64,000 nt of DNA from CAVRRZ01 sp963723745 (GTDB lineage: Bacteria > Actinomycetota > Actinomycetes > Mycobacteriales > Geodermatophilaceae), in NCBI GenBank assembly GCA_963723745.1, contig CAVRRZ010000001.1, forward strand, positions 806,001 through 870,000. The letters run 5' to 3'. A model generated the notes under the pieces. That model did not search any database. It was not told where the DNA came from and saw only the letters and a list, made by a program, of their open reading frames with translations. The translations under genes were made by a program, and so were the position numbers. Each line of letters begins with the position of its first letter. Position 1 is the stretch's first letter. This document shows, piece by piece, positions 48,259 through 56,905 of this stretch.

Positions 48259-49917
48259 GTGTCCGCCTTGCACCTGGAGGTCGAGCGCAAGTTCGACGTC
48301 GACCCCGAGTTCGCGCTGCCCGACCTGTGCGGTCTCGAGGGTGTCGCCGGCGTGGATCCACCGGTCGAGCACCGGCTCGAGGCGGTCTACCACGACACCG
48401 ACGACCTGCGGCTGATCCGGTCGCGGATCACGCTCCGTCGGCGCACCGGCGGCACCGACGCCGGCTGGCACCTCAAGCTGCCCGCCGAGGCGGGTGCCCG
48501 CCAGGAGCGGCACGAGCCGCTCGGCCGGGCGGTCAAGGCACCGCCCAAGGCCCTGCGGGACGTCGTCGCCGGGGTCGTGCGCCGTTCCGCGACGCTGCCG
48601 GTGGCACAGCTGCGCACCTCCCGCACCGCCACCGTGCTGCGCGACGACCAGGGACGCGCGCTGGCCGAGGTGGCCGACGACACCGTGACGGCGTCCGCGC
48701 CGGCCGCCGAACCCGGCGGGCCCGCGGAGCTGCTGGCCTGGCGTGAGGTGGAGGTCGAGCTCGTCGACGGGGACGAGCAGCTGCTCGAGCGGATCGGCGA
48801 GCGCCTCGTCGCGGCCGGCGCCCGCCCCTCGGCGTCGTCGTCGAAGCTCGGCCGGGTGCTGGCCGCCCGGTTGGCCTTTGTGGGCAGCGCCGCGGCCGGC
48901 GCGGAGCGCTTCGACCGGAACGCGGAGCGCTTCGACCGGAACGCGGAGCGCTTCGACCGGAACGCGGAGCGCATCGACCGGAAGAAGAAGAGCAAGAAGA
49001 AAGGCAAGGCCGGCACGAGGTCCGCCGGTCGGCGGGCAACCGGTGCCGACGTCGTCCTGGCCGCCGTCCGCGCGCAGGTCGAGGCGCTGCAGACCGCCGA
49101 CCTCATGATCCGGACCGAGCAGGACGACGCCGTCCACAAGTTCCGGGTCGCGTGCCGGCGACTGCGCAGCATCCTGGCCGCCTACCGTTCCGTGCTGCGC
49201 CGGGAGGCGACCGATCCGCTGCGCGCGGAGCTGCGGTGGCTCGGCGAGCAGCTTTCCGACGCCCGGGACGGCGAGGTGGCGCTGGCGCACCTGCGGGAGC
49301 TGGTGGGCACGCAGCCGCCGGAGCTGGTGCTGGGCCCGGTGGCGGCGCGCCTGCAGCAGAGCCAGGTGCAGGAGCACCAGCGGGGCGCCGAACGGGCGAA
49401 GGCCACCCTCGCCGACGGCCGGTACGTCGCGATCCTCGACGCCCTCTACGGGCTGCTCGCCGACCCTCCCCTCGCCGAGGAGGCCGGGACCGAGGCCGGG
49501 CAGGTGCTGCGCGACGCCGTCCGCCGGACCGGGCGACGGCTCTCGCACCGCATCGACGACGCCCGGCAGGCCGGCCCGGACGACGTCGGCCATGCCCTGC
49601 ACGAACTGCGCAAGGCGGCCAAGCGGGTCCGCTACACCGCGGAGGTCGCCGCCGGCGAGCTCGGCCGGCCGGCCACCGACCTGGTCGCGTGCATGGAGCA
49701 GGTGCAGGAGGTGCTCGGCGAGCGGCAGGACTCCGAGGTGACCCGCGAGCTCTGCCTGCGGCTCGGCCGGGAGGCGTTCGCCGTGGGCGAGAACCCCTGG
49801 ACCTTCGGTCGGCTGCACGGTCTCGAAGAGGTCCGCGCCGAGCGCGCCGAGGCCGCGTTCTGGGCGCTGGAGCCCACACTGCATCCGGTCCTGCGCGCCG
49901 CGCGGAAGAAGGGCTGA
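48259..49917 (+). CDS. CYTH-CHAD fusion protein
   Basis: 552 residues. CYTH domain (1-205) with the ExExK-type motif LEVERKFDV binds triphosphates such as polyphosphate. The CHAD domain (about 270-545) has VHKFRVACRRLRSIL and LHELRKAAKRVRY, conserved His residues that bind polyphosphate. A linker of repeats (AERFDRN) and a Lys-rich stretch (about 240-255) joins them. CYTH-CHAD proteins associate with polyphosphate metabolism or granules. Confidence 0.93.
   Translation: MSALHLEVERKFDVDPEFALPDLCGLEGVAGVDPPVEHRLEAVYHDTDDLRLIRSRITLRRRTGGTDAGWHLKLPAEAGARQERHEPLGRAVKAPPKALRDVVAGVVRRSATLPVAQLRTSRTATVLRDDQGRALAEVADDTVTASAPAAEPGGPAELLAWREVEVELVDGDEQLLERIGERLVAAGARPSASSSKLGRVLAARLAFVGSAAAGAERFDRNAERFDRNAERFDRNAERIDRKKKSKKKGKAGTRSAGRRATGADVVLAAVRAQVEALQTADLMIRTEQDDAVHKFRVACRRLRSILAAYRSVLRREATDPLRAELRWLGEQLSDARDGEVALAHLRELVGTQPPELVLGPVAARLQQSQVQEHQRGAERAKATLADGRYVAILDALYGLLADPPLAEEAGTEAGQVLRDAVRRTGRRLSHRIDDARQAGPDDVGHALHELRKAAKRVRYTAEVAAGELGRPATDLVACMEQVQEVLGERQDSEVTRELCLRLGREAFAVGENPWTFGRLHGLEEVRAERAEAAFWALEPTLHPVLRAARKKG
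48901..48984. repeat. Four 21-bp tandem repeats in the CYTH-CHAD linker
   Basis: Copies at 48901-48921, 48922-48942, 48943-48963 and 48964-48984 encode AERFDRN three times and AERIDRK once. The first three copies are identical, implying recent duplication. The frame is kept whatever the copy number. Confidence 0.92.
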
Positions 49918-49939
49918 TCATCCACACCGAGGAGTGTCG

Positions 49940-51164
49940 TTGTCCCTGATCGGCCTCCTGGGCTTCGGCACCGTCGTCCTTCTCGCGATGGCGCTGCTGC
50001 ACGGCTACCTGTGGTTCCGGCTGGTCCGCAGCACCACCGTGAGCGGCGGGCTGCGCCGCCGGCTGACGCTGCTCACGATCGGTCTGGCGCTGCTGCCGTC
50101 CCTGGCCGTCCCTCTGGGCTCGGCCCTCCCGATCGAGGCGGCCGGGCCCCTGGAGTGGGTGGCGTTCAGCTGGCTGGGCGTGGCGTTCTACGCCTTCCTC
50201 GCGCTGCTCGTCCTGGAGCCGGTCCGGCTGCTGGCCAGGCTGGTCGCGCCGCGCAAGGTCCCGGCAGCCCCGGACGTCCCGGCGGTCGCGGAGGACCGCG
50301 ATGTCATCGTCGACCCGTCGCGGCGGTTGTTCCTGGCGCGCGGTCTCGCGGTGACCGCCGGTGTGGTCGCCGTCGGCACGGCCGGCACCGGCGCCGTCCT
50401 GGCCAACAGCACCCCCGTCGTCCGCCGGGTGCCGATCACCCTGCCCGGCCTGGACCCGGCGCTCGACGGGCTGCGGATCGTCACGTTCTCCGACGGGCAC
50501 CTGTCGGCCACCTACGGCGGACGCCGGTTCGAGCGGCTGGTCGAGATGGTCAACGAGCAGCGGCCGGACGTCGTGGCCATCGTCGGGGACCTGGTCGACG
50601 GCGCCGGTCGAGGACCTGCGGGAGGACGTCGCGCCGCTGGCCGACCTGGTCAGCGAGCAGGGCGTCTACTTCGTCACCGGCAACCACGAGTACTTCGTCG
50701 ACACGCTTCGCCTGGATGCGGCACCTGCCCACGCTGGGCGTGCGGGTGCTGCGCAACGAGCGGGTGCCGATCCGGCGGGGGACGGCCGCGTTCGACCTGG
50801 CGGGCATCGACGACCGCACCGCGGCGAGCTCCGGGAGTACCCGGGCACGGCGCCGACCTCGACGCCGCGCTCGACGGCCGGGACGACGGCACCCCGGTCG
50901 TGCTGCTGGCCCACCAGCCGGTGATGGTCGAGCAGGCCCGGGCCGCCGGGAGTGGACCTGCAGCTGTCCGGCCACACGCACGGCGGCCAGCTGTGGCCCT
51001 TCGACTACGCCATCCGGCTGGACCAGCCCGCGGTCGAGGGGCTGTCCCGGGTCGGCGACACGCAGCTGTACGTGACGGCGGGCTCGGGGTACTGGGGGCC
51101 GCCGATGCGGATCGGTGCCCGGCCGGAGGTCGCCGTCATCGAGCTGCGGTCGCCCCGCGGCTGA
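49940..51164 (+). CDS. Membrane metallophosphoesterase (four frameshifts)
   Basis: About 406 residues after repair. Three or four N-terminal membrane helices and a TAT-like segment (RRLFLARGLAVTAG) precede a calcineurin-like phosphoesterase: FSDGHLS, VGDLVDG, GNHEY, HTHGGQ with metal-binding residues. Extra bases near 50609, 50712, 50832 and 50949 split the frame; the corrected reading is continuous. TTG 49940 is chosen because GAGGAG lies 5 nt upstream; GTG 49934 overlaps that site. Substrate unknown. Confidence 0.86.
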
Positions 51165-51171
51165 GCCGAGG

Positions 51172-51762
51172 TCAGAGCCGGCGCAGCTCCGCGAGCACCT
51201 GCTCGGCCATGTCCTCGAGGCAGGGCCGGCCACCGTCCTCCGCCCAGCGGAGCAGGATCTGGGTGTAGGCCGCCAGCAGCGCGGTGACCGTCACCTCCGC
51301 TGTGGCGGCCACTGCGGCGTCGTCCGCGCGTGCCCGGAGGACGTCGAGCACCATGATCGCGGTCATCCGTTCGAACTCCGCTGCCCGGACGCGCAGGGAC
51401 GGCGTCGCCGCGACGATCCGCCAGCGCTCCAGGACGCGCTCGCGCGCCTCGTTCCCGAAGTGCTGCAGCCACACCAGGATGGCGCCCCTGACCTGCTCGG
51501 CGGCGGACAGGTGCGCCGGCTGCGTGGCGAGCAGGTCCTTGATCTGCTCGGGTGAGGGCAGCCCGAGGATCAGGTCCTCCTTGCTCGCGTAGTGCGCGTA
51601 GAAGGTCGGCACCGACACACCTGCGGCCTCCGCGATGTGGTTGACCTTGACCTGCTCGTAGCCGTGCTCGGTGAACAGTCGGATCGCCTGTGCGTAGATG
51701 CGTTCGTGCGTCTGGCGACGCTTCTCCTCCCGACGGCTCGGGAGGTGGGCCCCGTCACCCAT
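51172..51762 (-). CDS. TetR-family transcriptional regulator
   Basis: 196 residues. An N-terminal helix-turn-helix (RIYAQAIRLFTEHGYEQVKV, IAEAAGVSVPTFYAHYASKEDL) is followed by an all-helical ligand domain. ATG 51822 would add 20 residues and cannot be excluded. Divergent from the GntR gene, with about 170 bp between them. Target unknown. Confidence 0.9.
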   Translation of the reverse strand: MGDGAHLPSRREEKRRQTHERIYAQAIRLFTEHGYEQVKVNHIAEAAGVSVPTFYAHYASKEDLILGLPSPEQIKDLLATQPAHLSAAEQVRGAILVWLQHFGNEARERVLERWRIVAATPSLRVRAAEFERMTAIMVLDVLRARADDAAVAATAEVTVTALLAAYTQILLRWAEDGGRPCLEDMAEQVLAELRRL

Positions 51763-51894
51763 CGTCGTGCGCTCGTGCCGTGACCAATTCGTTCCCCGTT
51801 CGTCCGCAATCGTCGCGGACATTACGTGAGCCGGGCCACCGCGGCCGCGATCCGGCACCCGGATTCCGTGTGGCGGAGACAACCCGGAGCATGA

Positions 51895-51912
51895 CGACCA
51901 GACGTCTGGTCG
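51895..51912. promoter_or_regulatory. 18-bp perfect palindrome, probable operator
   Basis: CGACCAGAC at 51895-51903 is mirrored by GTCTGGTCG at 51904-51912, ending 18 bp before the GntR gene start. The core resembles GntR/HutC-type sites (GTCTAGAC-like). Likely an autoregulatory operator for the GntR gene or the TetR gene. Confidence 0.65.
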
Positions 51913-51930
51913 GGAAGTACCTTTGACCGG

Positions 51931-52671
51931 GTGACCAGTCCGGTAGCGGGACCGAAGTACCTCTCGGTCCGCGAGCACCTCCGCCGCCGGGTCTCCGGGC
52001 TGCCCGAGCACACGCTCCTCCCACCCGAGCCGGTGCTGTGCGCCGAGTACGGCGTCAGCCGGATCACGCTGCGCCGGGCCGTCGACGGGCTCGTCGCCGA
52101 CGGTCACCTGGTGCGCGAGCAGGGCCGCGGGACCTACGTGACCCGCCCGGCCATCCGCCACGAGTACCGCGAGAGCTTCGTGCACCGCATCGCCGGCTTC
52201 AACTCGGTGATGACCGAGCAGGGCGCCCAGGTCGGCACCACCGTGCTCACCCAGCGGATCGTCCCGGTACCCGCGTCGGTCGCTCCCGAGCTCTCGCTCG
52301 AGCCGGCCACGGACGTCGTCGAGCTGGTCCGGCTGCGCAGCGTCGACGGTGCCCCCAACCACGTCGCGCACAGCTTCCTCCCGGCCGACCGGTTCCCGCT
52401 GGCCGCGCACCAGGACTTCGGCGAGGGCTCCCTGTACGAGTACCTGCGACGCGAGTACCGGGCCGACCTGGCGCACGCGCGGATCGTCGTCGACGTCGGG
52501 ACCGCCGCCCCGGACGAGGCGGACCTGCTGCACGTGGTGGCCGGATCACCGCTGCTCGTCGTCCGCACGACCGTCCGCGACAGCGACGGGCAGCCCCTGG
52601 TGCACAGCTTCTCCCGGCTGCGGCCCGACGTCAGTCAGGTGGAGTTCGAGGTCTCGGTCGGCGGCCGGTGA
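51931..52671 (+). CDS. GntR-family regulator, HutC subfamily
   Basis: 246 residues. N-terminal winged helix (VREHLRRRVSGLPEHTLLPP, YGVSRITLRRAVDGLVADG, REQGRGTYV) and a C-terminal UTRA ligand domain. GTG 51931 lies next to an 18-bp palindrome. The effector is unknown. Confidence 0.92.
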   Translation: MTSPVAGPKYLSVREHLRRRVSGLPEHTLLPPEPVLCAEYGVSRITLRRAVDGLVADGHLVREQGRGTYVTRPAIRHEYRESFVHRIAGFNSVMTEQGAQVGTTVLTQRIVPVPASVAPELSLEPATDVVELVRLRSVDGAPNHVAHSFLPADRFPLAAHQDFGEGSLYEYLRREYRADLAHARIVVDVGTAAPDEADLLHVVAGSPLLVVRTTVRDSDGQPLVHSFSRLRPDVSQVEFEVSVGGR

Positions 52672-52672
52672 C

Positions 52673-53137
52673 GTGACCGACCTCGTCACCGAGGCCGGCG
52701 GCACCCGCGTGGTGCCCCAGCCGCCGCGGAGGGTCTGGCAGGCCCTGGCCGTCCTCCGTCCCTACTGCGCCGTCTGCGATGTGTCCTATGTCGTCCGCGG
52801 CGCCGGGAGGGGCGCCACGTTCTCCTGCGTGCCCGGTCGCCCGGACGGTGGCACGCCGTCGCCGGCGGCCACGACGGGAGAGATCGTGGCGTGGTCGCCG
52901 CCCCGGACGGTCACGACCCGGCTGGACCGGGCGGACGAGAGCTGGACGACGCGCATCGAGCTGGCCGGCACGCCGGACGGCGGCACCCGGGTGACGCTGA
53001 CCGTGCGTCGCGCCGCCCCCGTGGCCGGTCGGCTGGTCGGCGCGATCCAGCGTCGGGCCGCCCAGCGCCTGGTGGAGAGCACCGTCGCCGCCGAGCTCGA
53101 CCGGCTGCCCGCCCACCTCGCCGAGATCGGCGACTGA
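52673..53137 (+). CDS. SRPBCC-family protein
   Basis: 154 residues from GTG 52673, 1 bp after the GntR stop. START-like fold: V(V)PQPPRRVWQALAVLRPYC at the front and EIVAWSPPRTVTTRLDRAD in the middle, ending with a long helix (VGAIQRRAAQRLVESTVAAE). A lipid- or ligand-binding role is general to the family. Confidence 0.8.
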   Translation: MTDLVTEAGGTRVVPQPPRRVWQALAVLRPYCAVCDVSYVVRGAGRGATFSCVPGRPDGGTPSPAATTGEIVAWSPPRTVTTRLDRADESWTTRIELAGTPDGGTRVTLTVRRAAPVAGRLVGAIQRRAAQRLVESTVAAELDRLPAHLAEIGD

Positions 53138-53156
53138 GGACGTCTCATCTGGTGGT

Positions 53157-53176
53157 CGTCCTCCGATCGGAGGACG
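53157..53176. promoter_or_regulatory. 20-bp perfect palindrome upstream of glsB-like gene
   Basis: CGTCCTCCGA (53157-53166) is mirrored by TCGGAGGACG (53167-53176) with no spacer. It lies 20 bp after the SRPBCC stop and about 108 bp before the next start. Either an operator or a cruciform-prone terminator. Confidence 0.6.
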
Positions 53177-53179
53177 CTG

Positions 53180-53206
53180 TGCGTCAGGCGCGACGAACCG
53201 GGGTAC
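53180..53206 (+). promoter_or_regulatory. Possible SigB-type promoter
   Basis: GGGTAC at 53201-53206 resembles the GGGTAT -10 element of actinobacterial stress sigma factors. TGTGCG, 16 nt upstream, is a poor -35 match. It fits a stress-response gene but is weak. Confidence 0.3.
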
Positions 53207-53284
53207 GGACGCGTCCGTGATCGACGCAAGGAAGCCGGCGACCTGCCGGCAAGGAGAGCGTCGACGAAGCGAAGGAGAACCACC

Positions 53285-53563
53285 GTGCTCATCCAGATCC
53301 TCGGCCTGATCGCGGTCGGCCTGGTCATCGGCGTACTCGCGCGGCTGATCAAGCCGGGCAAGCAGCGGCTGAGCATGCTCGCGACGGTGCTGCTCGGCGT
53401 CGCGGGTGCGGTCATCGGAGGCGTGATCGGCGGTCTGTTCAACGACGAGACCGGAATCTTCGAGCTGAACTTCTGGGGCTTCATCATCGCCGTGGTCGCC
53501 GCGGTGCTCCTCGTCGGTGTCGCCGAGGCGCTCTCCGGAGGGTCCCGCCGCTCGGTCCGCTGA
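53285..53563 (+). CDS. GlsB/YeaQ/YmgE-family stress membrane protein
   Basis: 92 residues with three hydrophobic segments rich in Gly (IAVGLVIGVLARLIKPGKQR, VLLGVAGAVIGGVIGGLF, FIIAVVAAVLLVGVAEAL), the transglycosylase-associated/GlsB family. GTG 53285 follows AAGGAGAAC. Often general-stress induced. Confidence 0.92.
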   Translation: MLIQILGLIAVGLVIGVLARLIKPGKQRLSMLATVLLGVAGAVIGGVIGGLFNDETGIFELNFWGFIIAVVAAVLLVGVAEALSGGSRRSVR

Positions 53564-53599
53564 CCGGACGGGCCGGCGCACCACGACCGGCCGGCACCG

Positions 53600-53637
53600 A
53601 CGACGCCCGGTCCCCCGTCGCGGGGGCCGGGCGTCGT
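53600..53637 (+). terminator. Strong terminator after glsB-like gene
   Basis: ACGACGCCCGG (53600-53610) and CCCCC (53612-53616) pair with GGGGG (53622-53626) and CCGGGCGTCGT (53627-53637); T53611 is the only bulge. Loop GTCGC. Confidence 0.85.
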
Positions 53638-53716
53638 GCTGTCCGGCTCACCCCTCCGGGGGATGCCGTCCCCTGCAGCCGTAACCCCGTGCCCCGGTCC
53701 TGCCGACTCTCCCCTC

Positions 53717-53938
53717 ATGACCCTCTCGACCAGCATGTACGCCGCGGCCCGGAGTCGTTCTCACGGGCCCACCGCGCCGCTGTGGCACGCGGTCGAGCTG
53801 CACCGCCCCACGTCCGAGATCGACGGCGCCTGCGAGCTGACCGTCTGCGGAGCGCTTGCCCGCATCAGCACCGAGGAGCGCTGGCCGATGGCCTCGCGCG
53901 ACGTGTGCTCGGTCTGTGCCGCGCTGACCGCCCACTGA
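53717..53938 (+). CDS. Small Cys/His-containing protein
   Basis: 73 residues from ATG 53717. No membrane segment. Cys and His are spaced as WHAVELH, CELTVCG, DVCSVCAALTAH, suggesting a small zinc-binding fold. No strong ribosome site. It is followed by a hairpin. Family not recognised. Confidence 0.5.
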   Translation: MTLSTSMYAAARSRSHGPTAPLWHAVELHRPTSEIDGACELTVCGALARISTEERWPMASRDVCSVCAALTAH

Positions 53939-53941
53939 CGC

Positions 53942-53977
53942 CCTGCCGCCGGGTCGGTGGGGAACCCCGGCGGCAGG
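53942..53977. terminator. Bidirectional terminator
   Basis: CCTGCCGCCGGG (53942-53953) pairs perfectly with CCCGGCGGCAGG (53966-53977), loop 12 nt, between convergent genes. Confidence 0.8.
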
Positions 53978-53998
53978 CGCACGAACTCCTGACGACGG

Positions 53999-54775
53999 TC
54001 AGCCGCCGGTGAACCTCGGCGCCCGCTTGGCGAGGAACGCCTCGACGGCCTCGGCGTGATCGGCGGTCTGACCCAGCTGCACCTGCAACGTCGCCTCCCG
54101 GGCGAGGGTCTCCTCCAGACCGTCGGTGGCCGCGCCGGCGAGTACCTGCTTCACCGCCGCGAACGCCGCCGTCGGCCCGGCCGCCAGGCGGGCGGCGAGC
54201 GAGCGCGCCTCGTCGAGCACCCGGTCGGGTTCGACCACCCGGTGCACCAGACCCCACTCCTGCGCCGTCTCCGCCGGGAACGGCTCGGGCAGGAGCAACA
54301 GCTCGGTCGCCCGGGACACGCCCACCGTGTGCGCGAGACGCCAGGCCAGCGCCGAGTCGCTGCCCAGTCCGATACCGGTGAAGGCCGTCGTGAACTTGGC
54401 GCCGGCCGCGGCCACCCGCAGGTCGCCGGCCAGCGCGATCCCCAGCCCGGCACCCGCGCAGGCGCCGTTGATCCCGACCGCCACCGGGATGCGCAGCGCC
54501 TCCAGCGCGCGGATCAGCGGGTTGTACTCGTCCTCGACGACCGACAACGAGAGGCCCGCGTTCCCGCGCAGCGCCTCGACGTGCTGGCCGAGGTCCTGAC
54601 CGACGCAGAAGGCCCGGCCGCTGCCGGTGAGCAGCAGGGCCCGCACCGAGGCGTCTCCGGAGACCTCCTGCACGGCCGCCAGCAGGTCGCGCCGCGACTC
54701 GTGGGTCAGCCCCGGGCGGAGCAGTGTCAGCGTGGCGACGCCGTCCGCGTCCTCCCGGGCCACCGTGTCCGACAT
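53999..54775 (-). CDS. Enoyl-CoA hydratase/isomerase family protein
   Basis: 258 residues, crotonase fold. GRAFCVGQDLGQH and GINGACAGAGLGIALAGDLR form the oxyanion hole. The position of the usual first catalytic Glu reads GACAGAG, while the second region (SDSALAWRLAHTVG) carries Asp. It resembles PaaB/PaaG-type isomerases. Hydration versus isomerisation cannot be decided. Confidence 0.9.
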   Translation of the reverse strand: MSDTVAREDADGVATLTLLRPGLTHESRRDLLAAVQEVSGDASVRALLLTGSGRAFCVGQDLGQHVEALRGNAGLSLSVVEDEYNPLIRALEALRIPVAVGINGACAGAGLGIALAGDLRVAAAGAKFTTAFTGIGLGSDSALAWRLAHTVGVSRATELLLLPEPFPAETAQEWGLVHRVVEPDRVLDEARSLAARLAAGPTAAFAAVKQVLAGAATDGLEETLAREATLQVQLGQTADHAEAVEAFLAKRAPRFTGG

Positions 54776-54954
54776 CGAGCGTCCACCTCTCCTGCGCGGC
54801 CGCCGTCCGGCCGATACGGCGCCCCACCCTGCCACGCTCTCGTCGGGGTCTCGACGGCCGGCGACGGGATCGATGTGTAACCGAGGGCCGATCGGGTCAC
54901 TCCTCCGGACGGGCGCGCGACGCCTCCGCAACCGGCTGCCGATCAGGACGAGGA

Positions 54955-56754
54955 GTGACCCACCCCGTGGTCGAACCCGGTCGGACGTGCCTCGGCAACC
55001 GGTACGAGCTCGGCAGACTTCTCGCCGCCGGTGGCATGGGTCAGGTGTGGGAGGGCCACGACGTCCTCCTCGGCCGGCCGGTCGCCGTCAAGGTCCTGCG
55101 CAGCGAGTACACCGGAGACCCCACCTTCCTGGCCCGGTTCCGCGCAGAGGCGCAGAACGCGGCAGCCCTGAGCCACCCCCACATCGCGGCCGTCTACGAC
55201 TACGGCGAGGTGACGGCCGAGGACGGCAGCGGCGAGACCCTGGCCTACCTGGTCATGGAGCTGGTGCCGGGCGAGCCGCTGTCCGAGGCGCTGCGCCGCT
55301 CCGGCTCGCTGGGCACCGAGCGCACGCTGACCGTCCTGGCGCAGACGGCCGCCGGCCTCGCCGAGGCGCACCGTGCCGGGATGGTCCACCGCGACGTCAA
55401 GCCCGGCAATCTCATGATCACGCCGGACGGCGACGTGAAGATCACCGACTTCGGCATCGCCTGGTCCGCGCGCAGCGTCGCCCTCACCCAGACCGGCCAG
55501 GTCATCGGCACCCCGCAGTACCTCTCGCCGGAGCAGGCCGAGGGCAAGCAGGCCACCCCGGCCAGCGACGTCTACGCGCTCGGCCTCATCGGCTACGAGT
55601 GCCTGACCGGTCAACCCGCCTTCGACGGGGACAACGCGGTCACGATCGCGCTCAAGCAGCTGCGGGAGGAGCCCGAGCCGCTCCCCGACGACCTGCCGGC
55701 GCGGGTGCGGACGCTGGTGCACCGGGCCATGGAGAAGAACCCCGCCGCCCGCATGCCCGATGGCGCCGCGTTCCTCGCCGCCGTCGACGCCGTGCGCGCC
55801 GGGCGGTCGATCGACCCGGCACCGACGACGGCCCTCGCGGCCTCCGCCGTCCCCGGTCCTGCGGTCGACGGTCCTGCGGTCGCCGGTCCTGCGGCCGCCG
55901 GTCCTGCGGCCGCCGGTGCGGCGCGGAGCCGCCGTGCTGCCGGGGCGGGCCGGGTGAGCCGGCCGCCGGATCGGCGCCGCACGCGCGCCGCCGTCGTGCT
56001 GCTTCCGCTTCTCGGCCTGCTGGCCGGTGCCGGCATCGCCGCGATGCTGCTGCAGGGTCTGGCCGGTGGAACCGGCACACCTGCCGCCGAGGCCGGACAG
56101 CAGCGCGGGGACGCGGTCGTGGTGCTGGTGGAGGACGACTACCTCGGCCGGCCGGCCGATGAGGTCGCCGTGCAGCTCGCGGCGCTGGGCCTCACGGTCG
56201 AGCGGGAGCTCGCCCAGCGCACGGATGCCGAACCGGGCACCGTCGTCGGCGTCGACCCGGCCGGCCAGGCCCTGGCCCCCGGCGACACCGTGATCCTGCA
56301 GGTCGCCGTCGCGGCCGGTGACGACGGCAGCGGCGGCGCGGGTGGCGGGTCGGCGGGCGCGGTCGTCGCGCCCGACAGCACGCCCGGTGCCATCGGTGAC
56401 CCGGGTGCCGCCGGCGACGACGACTCCACCGGCGGCGCCGGCCCGGATGACGGCGAGGCGCCCGGTACGGATGCCGAGCTGCCCGCGACCGACCCCGGAG
56501 CCGGCAGCGAGGCCCCGGGCACGGGTGAGGGCACCGGCGCAGACACGGGCTCGGGCACCGGCACCGGATCGGGCGAGGGAACCGGCACGGGCACCGACGG
56601 GGGCGCCGACGAGGGCAGCGGCACCGATGAGGGCACGGACGGGGGCACCGGCGGCGACACGGGCGGCGGGACGACGACCCCGCCGTCCGACACCTCTCCG
56701 GCGGCGCCGTCGACAGCCACCTCGACCAGCCCGGCCAGCACCACGACCGGCTGA
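54955..56754 (+). CDS. PASTA serine/threonine kinase, pknA-like paralogue
   Basis: 599 residues. The kinase domain (about 10-280) has AAGGMGQVWEGH, AVKVLRSEYTGDPTFLARF, HRDVKPGN, DFG and SPEQ. It matches this genome's PknA almost word for word around AKVLRSEYTGDPSFLARF. After an Ala/Gly repeat, a transmembrane helix (AAVVLLPLLGLLAGAGIAAM) leads to one PASTA domain and a Gly/Thr/Asp/Ser-rich tail of about 150 residues. GTG 54967 is an alternative start. It stands alone, away from the pkn operon. Confidence 0.9.
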   Translation: MTHPVVEPGRTCLGNRYELGRLLAAGGMGQVWEGHDVLLGRPVAVKVLRSEYTGDPTFLARFRAEAQNAAALSHPHIAAVYDYGEVTAEDGSGETLAYLVMELVPGEPLSEALRRSGSLGTERTLTVLAQTAAGLAEAHRAGMVHRDVKPGNLMITPDGDVKITDFGIAWSARSVALTQTGQVIGTPQYLSPEQAEGKQATPASDVYALGLIGYECLTGQPAFDGDNAVTIALKQLREEPEPLPDDLPARVRTLVHRAMEKNPAARMPDGAAFLAAVDAVRAGRSIDPAPTTALAASAVPGPAVDGPAVAGPAAAGPAAAGAARSRRAAGAGRVSRPPDRRRTRAAVVLLPLLGLLAGAGIAAMLLQGLAGGTGTPAAEAGQQRGDAVVVLVEDDYLGRPADEVAVQLAALGLTVERELAQRTDAEPGTVVGVDPAGQALAPGDTVILQVAVAAGDDGSGGAGGGSAGAVVAPDSTPGAIGDPGAAGDDDSTGGAGPDDGEAPGTDAELPATDPGAGSEAPGTGEGTGADTGSGTGTGSGEGTGTGTDGGADEGSGTDEGTDGGTGGDTGGGTTTPPSDTSPAAPSTATSTSPASTTTG

Positions 56755-56905
56755 GGCCGCCCGCCCCCAGCAACGGGAACGGCGGGAGCGACGTCGCCCA
56801 GCAGGCGCCCTCAGGGTCACCGTCGCTCGCGGAACAGTCGGCCACCGAGCGGCCGCCACCGAGCGGCGGTGCGCCCGCGCTGGCAGGTGTCTCCGAGTGC
56901 CGTAC

